Below are positions 1 to 6,280 of a stretch of DNA of 11,294 nucleotides, one piece after another. The notes beneath the pieces are model-generated. The model was not told the DNA's origin and ran no database searches. It was given only the letters and a program-made list of their open reading frames with translations. Origin of the DNA: Actinomycetota bacterium (lineage in GTDB: Bacteria; Cyanobacteriota; Vampirovibrionia; Obscuribacterales; Obscuribacteraceae); NCBI GenBank assembly GCA_903970355.1, contig CAJCIF010000152.1:1-11294 (forward strand). The letters run 5' to 3'. The translations under genes and the position numbers were made by a program. The stretch's first letter is position 1. Each line of letters begins with the position of its first letter.

Positions 1-256
1 TAGCCGTAAAGGTTGATAACGAATGGAATGGGCGGTTGTTCGGGTTTGGTACTGCGTGCCAGCCGGCTGGAAAAGTGATTGCCTTAAAGGCACCGAGGTT
101 CTGAACCGTAAGCGGCTTTGACGGGTCCGCTGCCGGTGCCGCAGCCTTGGCCGGAGGCTTGGCTGCTGATATTTGCTTATTGGCCTGACTAATAAGGGTT
201 GTACTAATTGCTGGGCGTTTGACTAAGTCAGGTGGACTAACCGGCTGGAAATCCAT
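1..256 (-). CDS. Unrecognised protein, N-terminal part only (runs off the left edge)
   Basis: An open minus-strand frame of 85 codons runs from an ATG at 256 to the window edge without a stop. An in-frame TGA lies just upstream (265-263), so this ATG is the first possible start. A GAGGA ribosome binding site sits at 264-260, rather close to the ATG. The first ~17 residues (MDFQPVSPPDLVKRP...) are followed by a low-complexity Ala/Pro/Lys stretch at about residues 34-46 (AKPPAKAAAPAAD), which looks like a flexible linker. From about residue 50 the sequence looks like a folded domain (VQNLGAFKAITFPAGW). No signal peptide or membrane helix is visible. I do not recognise the family. It is divergent from the small gene at 384. 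That it is a real gene rests on the open frame, the start context and protein-like composition. Confidence 0.6.
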   Translation of the reverse strand, partial: MDFQPVSPPDLVKRPAISTTLISQANKQISAAKPPAKAAAPAADPSKPLTVQNLGAFKAITFPAGWHAVPNPNNRPFHSLSTFTA

Positions 257-294
257 AAATCCTCACATACTGGTCTGGGAATAAATGAAAACAG

Positions 295-311
295 CTTACC
301 GTAAAGGTAAG
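295..311. repeat. Short perfect inverted repeat in the divergent intergenic region
   Basis: CTTACC (295-300) and GGTAAG (306-311) flank the loop GTAAA. There is no T-run after it, so it is not an intrinsic terminator. Its place between two divergent genes would suit an operator, but that is inference from position. Confidence 0.3.
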
Positions 312-368
312 TAATGACTCAGCAGATCATTCGAGTTTGGGTTATGCTTTTCATTAGAGTGTATTCAC

Positions 369-375
369 GGTGAGG
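369..375 (+). promoter_or_regulatory. Ribosome binding site that sets the start at 384
   Basis: GGTGAGG lies 8 bases before the ATG at 384. An upstream in-frame GTG at 375 overlaps this site and so is unlikely to be the start. Confidence 0.6.
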
Positions 376-383
376 TGTATGTA

Positions 384-773
384 ATGGGAAATTGTTCGAG
401 TTCCTCCAAGACGAGCTGTGCTTCCCAGAGTTCGTGCTCATCAGAAAGCAGCTGTATGTTTTCAAACTCACGCAGTCTGTCCTTCTTAATTCCTTTTGTA
501 GCCGTCACTTTCATTTACCATTTTGTTCCGGCCTCCGCTAGCACACCAAGTAATCTCGTCACTGAGTTATTGCCCGGGGTCCTTGCTGGTTTTACAAGTC
601 TTGCTCTTTACAGTGCCATTAAAGCTTTAAAGCATAAGGTTAAAGAAACAGCCGCGCCTCCAAAAGATACGCCTATAACCGTAGAGCATCTGGAAAAGGC
701 CGACAGCATTGCCAGCAATGAATTGAAAAATCTCGAGAACGAATCAGTTCCTCTTGGTAAAAGAGAAAGCTAG
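384..773 (+). CDS. Small two-helix membrane protein with a Cys/Ser-repeat N-terminus
   Basis: This 129-residue protein is not recognised. Residues 1-31 are dominated by Ser, with Cys at 4, 12, 18 and 24. Residues 12-24 form two copies of C-[AS]-S-[QE]-S-S followed by a final Cys. Two hydrophobic segments follow, at about 32-50 (LSFLIPFVAVTFIYHFVPA) and 58-79 (LVTELLPGVLAGFTSLALYSAI), giving a likely helical hairpin. A charged tail from about residue 80 begins with the basic stretch KALKHKVK, then becomes acidic and probably helical. There is no lipobox and no cleavable signal is evident. The Cys cluster could bind metal or an Fe-S cluster, or form disulfides; this is inference. The gene stands alone, divergent from the gene at 256 and convergent with the SDR gene. 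The ATG at 384 is preferred over the GTG at 375 because GGTGAGG precedes it at normal spacing. Confidence 0.75.
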   Translation: MGNCSSSSKTSCASQSSCSSESSCMFSNSRSLSFLIPFVAVTFIYHFVPASASTPSNLVTELLPGVLAGFTSLALYSAIKALKHKVKETAAPPKDTPITVEHLEKADSIASNELKNLENESVPLGKRES

Positions 774-806
774 CTGGCACCATATCTGATATCACTGTAT
801 TTGGTA

Positions 807-1586
807 TTACTGTTCTTGGTAATTCCAGAGCAAGCCACCATCTACAAAAACAGTTGTGCCCGTCATATAGTCAGAATCTGACGAGGCAAGAAAGACAGCC
901 ACACCCGAGACGTCCTTCGGCTGTCCGAGCCTGGCCAATGGAATATTGGCGAGAAGAGATTCGAGCTTCGCTTTGTCATTGAGCAGCGCTTTGTTGATCG
1001 GCGTCTCAATTGCTCCTGGTGCAATCGAATTGATCGTTATGCCGTAAGGCGCAAGTTCAATTGCCAAATTGCGGGTCATCATCTTGACGCCGCCTTTGCT
1101 TACGCAATAGGCAGTGAAGTGTGGAAAAGGCAATTCTTCATGAACGGAACTAATATTGATGATCTTGGCCGGGTACTTTTGTTTCATAGCTTCTCTGACG
1201 AAAGCCTGAGTTGTAAAAAACAAACCCTTTAGATCAACGTTGAAAACTAAATCAAAATCTGATTCGGTGATGTCCCAGAACGATGCCCGCTTCTCCAAAC
1301 CGGCATTGTTCACGAGAATATCGATGCGCCCCGTGTCTGCAACGGTAGTCTTAATGAGCTGATCTATTTCACTCAGGCTGCTCAGATCAGCTTGGACGAG
1401 GAAGCAGCGCCTGCCTAACTTCTCGATGCCTGCCTTCACTTCTTCCGCCATGGGAAGATCGCGTTCGCTTCGATAATCGATCACTAAATCGGCGCCTTCG
1501 CCTGCAAAGGTGAGAGCAATGTCTCGACCGATGCCCTGGCTGCCGCCTGTTACCAATGCAATTTTATCTTTGAGTCTAGCCACCAT
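807..1586 (-). CDS. SDR oxidoreductase, probable glucose 1-dehydrogenase
   Basis: This 259-residue classical short-chain dehydrogenase has the Rossmann nucleotide motif TGGSQGIG at 13-20, NNAG at 93-96 and a catalytic Ser147-Tyr160-Lys164 set (ISSVHE; YCVSK). From memory of the family, NNAGLE, ISSVHEELPFP, YxxSKGGxKxMT, PGAIETPIN (190-198) and the ending YMTGTTVFVDGG resemble Bacillus-type glucose 1-dehydrogenase (beta-D-glucose to glucono-1,5-lactone with NAD(P)) more than FabG. Arg39 after the second strand (IDYRSE) could favour NADP, but this is not decisive. It is the last gene of a minus-strand unit and its ATG lies inside pgl (11-base overlap). No Shine-Dalgarno site is evident, so translation is probably coupled to pgl. 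Membership of SDR is near certain; the substrate could be another sugar or polyol. Confidence 0.9.
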   Translation of the reverse strand: MVARLKDKIALVTGGSQGIGRDIALTFAGEGADLVIDYRSERDLPMAEEVKAGIEKLGRRCFLVQADLSSLSEIDQLIKTTVADTGRIDILVNNAGLEKRASFWDITESDFDLVFNVDLKGLFFTTQAFVREAMKQKYPAKIINISSVHEELPFPHFTAYCVSKGGVKMMTRNLAIELAPYGITINSIAPGAIETPINKALLNDKAKLESLLANIPLARLGQPKDVSGVAVFLASSDSDYMTGTTVFVDGGLLWNYQEQ

Positions 1587-2319
1587 CGTTTACAAGGCGA
1601 GCCGCTTCTTGATCTAAAAACCAGTGAAGTTGTCCAGTTGTTTTTATGTTTGCGGAAGGCAAGTTTTTATCGCCACCAAAAAGATCGGCAAGAATTTTTT
1701 GCTTGCCGGCACCGGTAACAAGGAAAGCGACATGGCGACTTGATTCCAGAACTGGATAAGTCATGGTGATGCGTGCTTCCGGCTTGGCACCAATGACGGC
1801 CGAAACCCAGGCGGTTTTTTCTTTCAAAACTTCTGTACCTGGAAATAAAGAAGCGGTATGGCCATCTTCGCCTAAACCAAGGAGCACAACATCAAAAAGG
1901 GGTCGGCCTGGATCGAGCTTTTCAGCACCGTAATAACGTTTCAAATCGAGCTCATAGTCTAGAGCAGCCGTTTTAGCATCTGGCAATTCAGTCTTGACCG
2001 GGTGAATGTTGCCCTCGGGAATTTGCACCTTGCTAAACATGGCATCCCGCACCATTTTGTAATTGCTCAATTCATCCGTTTTAGGCACAAATCTTTCATC
2101 ACCGAAAAACCAATGCACTTTATTCCAGGGAAATTGATCGCGGTATGGTGCCTGGGCCATAAGCGAATAGAGCACTTTGGGAGTTGAGCCCCCGGAACAA
2201 ACAATACTGAATTTATCCTTTGCTTGCAGCGCCAGATCTTTGAGCCAACTAGCAACATAGAGAGCAACGGCTTGCGAATCCGTCTTCACTTCTACAGAAG
2301 CTGTATCTAGTTTGATCAT
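1576..2319 (-). CDS. pgl: 6-phosphogluconolactonase
   Basis: Pgl hydrolyses 6-phospho-D-glucono-1,5-lactone to 6-phosphogluconate in the cytosolic oxidative pentose phosphate pathway. The 247-residue length is normal for the DevB/Pgl family (same fold as glucosamine-6-phosphate deaminase). The phosphate-binding SGGSTP lies at 42-47, FFGDERFVP at 71-79 and the signature GLGEDGHTASLFPG at 148-161, with His154 the expected catalytic residue. Arg183 falls in RITMTYPVL, a conserved substrate-contact stretch. GLGEDGHTASLFPG separates it from NagB-type deaminases. The start is an ATG preceded by GAGGG at 7 bases. It lies 30 bases after the HAD phosphatase gene and overlaps the SDR gene by 11 bases, so the three are probably co-transcribed. 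Its usual partners zwf and gnd are not in this window. Confidence 0.96.
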   Translation of the reverse strand: MIKLDTASVEVKTDSQAVALYVASWLKDLALQAKDKFSIVCSGGSTPKVLYSLMAQAPYRDQFPWNKVHWFFGDERFVPKTDELSNYKMVRDAMFSKVQIPEGNIHPVKTELPDAKTAALDYELDLKRYYGAEKLDPGRPLFDVVLLGLGEDGHTASLFPGTEVLKEKTAWVSAVIGAKPEARITMTYPVLESSRHVAFLVTGAGKQKILADLFGGDKNLPSANIKTTGQLHWFLDQEAARLVNDGG

Positions 2320-2349
2320 TTCTTTCCCTCTTGAAAGCAGCTTAGCGAC

Positions 2350-3192
2350 TTACGATCGTGTTGGCACCAGAGCCGGAAGTATGAAGCGTTCAACAGCGTT
2401 AGCAAAACCTTCCTGGTCATTGCTGTCAGTGACATGGGTAGCGGAATGTTTGACTTTATCAATTGCGTTACCCATAGCAATTGACATACCAGCCAGTTTG
2501 AACATGAGCACATCATTTGGACCATCGCCAATTGTGGCTATCTCAGATGGATCGATCGAAAGATAGTTGGAGAGCATTTTCAGCACTCCACCTTTATTGG
2601 CATCTGGATTGGTGATATCAACATAATAAGGTTGAGAGCGAGTCGCCGAGGCAGAATCACCCAGTGCTTCTTGCAGCGCTGTTTCACATTCTTCGACTCT
2701 GTCGAATTCATCGCTAACACCAACTACTTTAATTACTTCAGTATGGAAGTCGTCAAAATCCGGCACAACAATAGGTTCAAATTGAACGGTAAAAACTTCT
2801 CGGTCGACATGCGGAGCTTCGCGCTTTCGCACATACCAATCGTTGCCCGAGTAAAGCCAGAGATCGAGCCCATATTTAAGTACGATCTCCATTGTCTTTT
2901 GGACAGCTGTTTTTGAGAGAATTTTTTCTCCGAGCATCGTGTGGTCCGGCAGCACAAAAGTACCACCGTTAAACCCGGCAATTGGCGTTGTTAAATGAAG
3001 CGGATTAATGAGCATCTGCATACCTTTAGCTGGTCTGCCGCTTGTAATCGCAAATTTGACCCCGGCCTCGTTTAACTGTTGAACGGCTTTTATAGAACGT
3101 TCAGTCAAAACTTTGTCTTTAGTAACAAGAGTGCCATCAACATCGGATAACAAGAGAGCTATTTTTTTTGCGGGTGATTTCGCTTCTTCCAT
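2350..3192 (-). CDS. Cof-type HAD-IIB sugar-phosphate phosphatase
   Basis: This 280-residue protein carries all four haloacid-dehalogenase motifs: DVDGT at 17-21 (nucleophile Asp17, acid/base Asp19), TSGR at 50-53, the motif III Lys in NKGG at 199-202, and GDGPND at 222-227 for Mg2+. The long insert between motifs II and III is the C2B cap typical of the Cof/YbiV/SupH group. Such enzymes dephosphorylate sugar phosphates, phospholipid precursors, FMN or pyridoxal phosphate with broad specificity, so the substrate cannot be read from sequence. Its place at the head of a unit with pgl and a sugar dehydrogenase makes a sugar phosphate likely. The ATG at 3192 is preferred to a GTG at 3207 because GGAGAGAG (3205-3198) ends 5 bases before it and the GTG abuts that site. 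Confidence 0.92.
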   Translation of the reverse strand: MEEAKSPAKKIALLLSDVDGTLVTKDKVLTERSIKAVQQLNEAGVKFAITSGRPAKGMQMLINPLHLTTPIAGFNGGTFVLPDHTMLGEKILSKTAVQKTMEIVLKYGLDLWLYSGNDWYVRKREAPHVDREVFTVQFEPIVVPDFDDFHTEVIKVVGVSDEFDRVEECETALQEALGDSASATRSQPYYVDITNPDANKGGVLKMLSNYLSIDPSEIATIGDGPNDVLMFKLAGMSIAMGNAIDKVKHSATHVTDSNDQEGFANAVERFILPALVPTRS

Positions 3193-3197
3193 AATTA

Positions 3198-3205
3198 CTC
3201 TCTCC
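3198..3205 (-). promoter_or_regulatory. Ribosome binding site that sets the HAD gene start at 3192
   Basis: GGAGAGAG on the minus strand lies just upstream of the ATG at 3192. The alternative GTG at 3207-3205 shares its last base with this site, which makes that GTG an unlikely start. Confidence 0.6.
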
Positions 3206-3230
3206 ACGAGAATTGCTCAGCTGGGCAGTG

Positions 3231-3259
3231 TTGTCCCCTGTGCTTTGTCAAGATATTTT
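3231..3259 (+). promoter_or_regulatory. Candidate sigma-70-type promoter for rpiA
   Basis: TTGTCC (3231-3236) and TATTTT (3254-3259) are separated by 17 bases and each matches the consensus at 4 of 6 positions. Transcription would start near 3266, about 80 bases before the rpiA start. This is a visual match only. A perfect TTGACA on the opposite strand (3251-3246) has no good -10 partner. Confidence 0.3.
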
Positions 3260-3274
3260 TCACAGAAGCCGTGT

Positions 3275-3286
3275 CATGCTAGCATG
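3275..3286. repeat. Perfect 12-base palindrome upstream of rpiA
   Basis: CATGCTAGCATG is fully self-complementary. It sits between the divergent HAD and rpiA genes, just downstream of the candidate rpiA promoter. That position would suit a repressor operator. No T-run follows, so it is not a terminator. Confidence 0.4.
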
Positions 3287-3347
3287 CCTTCGAAACTCGT
3301 AAAATGAAAGCTAAAATGAAGAGTCGGCGGAGGTGCCATCACATATA

Positions 3348-4046
3348 GTGGCCACAGTACAAAACAAAGACATTCAAAAAAAAGAAGCTGCTTTGAAAGC
3401 GCTCGAATTTGTCAAGGACGGCATGTTACTTGGCCTTGGCACTGGCTCTACGGCTACCTTTTTTGTTGAAGCTCTTGGGGAGCGCGTAAAAGCAGGACTC
3501 AACGTTATAGGCGTTCCCACTTCAGAACGCACCGGTCAACTGGCAACATCACTCGGTATTAAAGTGTCTGATTTGTCCACTTATCCGCGTTTGGACTTAA
3601 CCGTTGATGGTGCTGATGAGGTCGAACTAGACAGTTTGAATCTCATAAAAGGGCTGGGCGGTGCGCTATTGCGAGAAAAAATTGTCGCCAAATCAAGCAA
3701 AAGAATGATTGTAATAGTGGATGAAAGCAAGCTTGTTACCAAATTGGCAAGTCATGTGCCGGTGCCTGTGGAAATTGTCCCTTTCGGCTTTGAATCTACC
3801 TTGGGCCGCATTACCACACTGGGGGGGGCACCGCGCTTAAGACCCGGCGAGGACGGCAAACCTTATGTGACCGATGGCGGACATTACATAGCCGATTGTG
3901 CCTTTAAACCAATCGATGATGGTCGCGAACTCTCTCAACAACTGAAATTGGTAGTGGGAGTGGTCGAAACCGGGCTGTTTATCGGCATTGCCAAAAGCGT
4001 TATTGTGGCCAAATCGACCGGCATCGAGGTCCTGACCCGTAAATAG
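3348..4046 (+). CDS. rpiA: Ribose-5-phosphate isomerase A
   Basis: RpiA interconverts ribose-5-phosphate and ribulose-5-phosphate in the cytosolic pentose phosphate pathway. The 232-residue protein has the phosphate loop GLGTGSTA at 29-36, SERT at 59-62, DGADEVE at 87-93 and KGLGGALLREKI at 101-112. Asp87, Asp90, Lys101 and Glu110 align with E. coli Asp81, Asp84, Lys94 and Glu103, so the active site is intact. The GTG at 3348 gives an N-terminus of E. coli length. A GTG at 3333 would add five residues but overlaps GGAGG (3329-3333). With the 3348 start that site lies 14 bases upstream, which is long, so the start is uncertain. A run of eight G at 3821-3828 lies in the frame without breaking it. 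It is divergent from the HAD-pgl-SDR unit and precedes tkt by 152 bases. Confidence 0.96.
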   Translation: MATVQNKDIQKKEAALKALEFVKDGMLLGLGTGSTATFFVEALGERVKAGLNVIGVPTSERTGQLATSLGIKVSDLSTYPRLDLTVDGADEVELDSLNLIKGLGGALLREKIVAKSSKRMIVIVDESKLVTKLASHVPVPVEIVPFGFESTLGRITTLGGAPRLRPGEDGKPYVTDGGHYIADCAFKPIDDGRELSQQLKLVVGVVETGLFIGIAKSVIVAKSTGIEVLTRK

Positions 4047-4198
4047 CGGCGATTGTAATTAAAAGTTAGCAAAGCGGTTTGGTATATGGGATAGACTTAC
4101 TCCTGTGGAAACCAATAGTAATGGGCCGGGCTGAGTTGCCAAGGGCGCATGCGAACGCATCTGTCTCGAATGACTTACGGAGAGATTTGTAAAAGAGC
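4047..4198 (+). other. Leader region between rpiA and tkt
   Basis: This 152-base gap suggests that tkt may have its own promoter, although I see no good -35/-10 pair. CGCATGCG (4146-4153), an 8-base palindrome, is followed by a second CGCAT at 4156-4160. Together these form the inverted pair ATGCG-AA-CGCAT and a direct repeat of CGCAT at 10-base phase. The only Shine-Dalgarno-like run at usable distance from tkt is GGAGAG (4179-4184), 14 bases before its ATG. No terminator hairpin follows rpiA, so read-through from rpiA is also possible. Confidence 0.45.
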
Positions 4199-6277
4199 AT
4201 GACAAACGTAATTACAAAAACAACCGCCATCGATCAGCTTTGCATTAACACAATGCGAACACTGTGTATCGATGCCGTTCAACAAGCGAACTCCGGACAC
4301 CCCGGTACTCCGATGGCCATGTCACCCGTCGTTTACTGGCTGTGGCAAAAGTTCTTGAACTTCGATCCTGAAGATCCAATCTATCCCAACCGTGACCGCT
4401 TTGTTCTATCGGCTGGGCACGCTTCCATGCTTCTCTATTCAATCTTGTTTCTAACAGGCGTCAAAGCTGTTAATGCTAAATACGAAACTCTTGGCAGTTT
4501 GTCGGTTAGCCTCGATGACATCAAAAACTTCAGGCAACTCGACAGTAAGTGTCCTGGTCACCCCGAATACCGCTGGACATCAGGGGTAGAGACAACCACC
4601 GGTCCGCTTGGACAGGGGCTTGCTACCAGCGTCGGCATGGCAATAGCCTCCCTCTGGCAAGCCAACTATTTCAACAAACCCGATTTTGAAATGTTCAACT
4701 ATCGCGTCTACGCGCTTTGCGGTGACGGTTGCATGATGGAAGGAATCTCAAGTGAAGCGGCTTCTCTTGCCGGACATTTGCGCCTTCCTAACCTTTGCTG
4801 GATCTACGACAGTAATCGCATCACCATTGAAGGGCATACGGATCTCACTTTCAGTGATGATGTCGCAACTCGTTTTCTAGCTTATGGTTGGAATGTGACC
4901 CGCGTCGGCGATGCGAATGATTTGGAAATGCTCGATCGCGCTTTTGAAAGCGTTCAAAAAATAAACGATCGCCCCAGCCTCATCATCGTTGACAGCCACA
5001 TTGCCTACGGCGCTCCCAACAAGCACGATACCAGTGCTGCTCATGGTGAACCGCTCGGTGTCGAAGAAGTACGTCTAACTAAGAAAGCTTACGGCTGGCC
5101 GGAGGACAAACAATTCTATGTTCCCGATGGTGTAGTCGACAATTTCAAAAACGGCATCGGCAAACGCGGTGCGCAAGTTCGCAAGGCATGGTTCGACAAA
5201 CTCGAACAGTACAAAAAGGCATATCCGGCTCTGGCTGAAGAATTGAAACGCATGCAAAAGCGTGAGTTACCCGATGGTTGGGACAAAAATCTGCCCGTCT
5301 TTCCAGCCGATGAGAAAGGCATTGCCAGCCGTGATTCATCAGCAAAAGTATTGAACGTCCTCGCTCAGAACGTGCCCTGGCTCATTGGTGGATCGGCCGA
5401 TCTCGCTCCTTCTACCAAAACAAGATTGACCTTTCCGGAAGCCGGTGATTTTAGTGCCACCAATTACGGTGGACGCAATTTCCACTTCGGCATTCGAGAA
5501 CATTCAATGGCAGCGGTGCTTAATGGCCTGTCGCTCTCAAAAGTTCGCCCATATGGATCGGGCTTCCTGATATTTAGCGACTACCTGCGCCCTTCCTTGC
5601 GCTTGAGCGCTCTTATGGAAATTCCAGTTGTCTATATCTTCACCCACGACTCAATCGGCGTCGGAGAAGATGGACCTACGCACCAACCAATTGAACAACT
5701 TGGCTCATTGCGAGCCATCCCCGGCATGCATACCTTTAGACCAGGTGATGCCAATGAAGTTGTTGAATGCTGGAAAGTAATTATGCAATTCCAACACGAA
5801 CCTTCTTGCCTCATTCTCAGCCGACAAAATCTGCCGACAGTAGACCGCACCAAATACAATTCTGCGGAAGGCGTTAAATATGGGGCTTACGTGCTAGCTG
5901 AAACCAAAGGCGCAACACCTGAAATCATATTGATTGGAACAGGCAGTGAAGTTGGTCTTTGCTTAAGTGCTTATGAAGAGCTTCAAGCTGAAGGCGTTAA
6001 AGCTCGCGTCGTAAGCATGCCTTCCTGGGAATTATTTGAACATCAATCCGATGAATATCGCGAAAGTGTTCTGCCGAAAGCCGTTACCCGCCGCGTTGCC
6101 GTTGAACAAGCAGCGACCTTCGGCTGGGAGCGATATGTCGGTCTCAAAGGAACGATTATCGGAATGAAAACCTTCGGCGCCTCGGCACCACTTAAAGAAC
6201 TACAAAAAAAGTTTGGTTTCACGGTTCAACACGTTGTTTCTACCGCCAAAGCACAGCTTCAATCTAAGGGAGACTAG
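4199..6277 (+). CDS. tkt: Transketolase
   Basis: Transketolase is a thiamine-diphosphate and Mg2+ enzyme that moves two-carbon ketol units between pentose phosphates and sugars such as sedoheptulose-7-phosphate, fructose-6-phosphate and erythrose-4-phosphate. The 692-residue length is normal. In order: SGHPGTPM at 32-39, SAGHAS at 71-76, GPLGQG at 135-140, the ThDP/metal motif GDGCMMEG at 175-182 with Asn206, GIREHSMAA at 431-439 (catalytic Glu434) and GEDGPTHQP at 489-497. These cover the PP, Pyr and C-terminal domains without a break. An in-frame TAA lies just upstream, so the ATG at 4199 is the first start. It ends 3 bases before the tal-pgi GTG, so the two are surely co-transcribed. Confidence 0.98.
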   Translation: MTNVITKTTAIDQLCINTMRTLCIDAVQQANSGHPGTPMAMSPVVYWLWQKFLNFDPEDPIYPNRDRFVLSAGHASMLLYSILFLTGVKAVNAKYETLGSLSVSLDDIKNFRQLDSKCPGHPEYRWTSGVETTTGPLGQGLATSVGMAIASLWQANYFNKPDFEMFNYRVYALCGDGCMMEGISSEAASLAGHLRLPNLCWIYDSNRITIEGHTDLTFSDDVATRFLAYGWNVTRVGDANDLEMLDRAFESVQKINDRPSLIIVDSHIAYGAPNKHDTSAAHGEPLGVEEVRLTKKAYGWPEDKQFYVPDGVVDNFKNGIGKRGAQVRKAWFDKLEQYKKAYPALAEELKRMQKRELPDGWDKNLPVFPADEKGIASRDSSAKVLNVLAQNVPWLIGGSADLAPSTKTRLTFPEAGDFSATNYGGRNFHFGIREHSMAAVLNGLSLSKVRPYGSGFLIFSDYLRPSLRLSALMEIPVVYIFTHDSIGVGEDGPTHQPIEQLGSLRAIPGMHTFRPGDANEVVECWKVIMQFQHEPSCLILSRQNLPTVDRTKYNSAEGVKYGAYVLAETKGATPEIILIGTGSEVGLCLSAYEELQAEGVKARVVSMPSWELFEHQSDEYRESVLPKAVTRRVAVEQAATFGWERYVGLKGTIIGMKTFGASAPLKELQKKFGFTVQHVVSTAKAQLQSKGD

Positions 6278-6280
6278 CTA

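Larger units (their letters stand above)
257..383. other. Divergent intergenic region
   Basis: About 127 bases separate the minus-strand start at 256 from the plus-strand start at 384, so both promoters should lie here. The only clear structure is a perfect 6-base inverted repeat with a 5-base loop at 295-311. No convincing -35/-10 pair was found for either gene. Confidence 0.6.

Noticed and set aside
4..13. Ten-base repeat CCGTAAAGGT, also at 299-308
   Set aside because: One copy is inside coding sequence and the other in the intergenic hairpin. A single 10-base match in this space can be chance and no third copy was seen.
774..806. Bidirectional terminator between the convergent gene ends at 773 and 807
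   Set aside because: ATATC-T-GATAT near 783-793 has only a one-base loop and there is no T-run on either side.
3246..3251. Minus-strand TTGACA as the -35 of a HAD-unit promoter
   Set aside because: The hexamer is perfect, but no -10-like hexamer is found 16-18 bases downstream, so a promoter call would rest on one half only.
4121..4184. Possible thiamine-pyrophosphate riboswitch before tkt, a ThDP enzyme
   Set aside because: GGGCTGAGTT at 4128-4137 recalls the CUGAGA box, but the second conserved half (CUGAUCUGG-like with GCGuAGGGA) is missing and the leader is short. tkt is also not a usual target of this riboswitch.
5632..5859. Antisense open frame inside tkt, and many similar frames inside other genes
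   Set aside because: These frames lie wholly opposite or out of frame within strongly conserved enzymes, have no ribosome binding sites or recognisable motifs, and are best explained as coding shadows.
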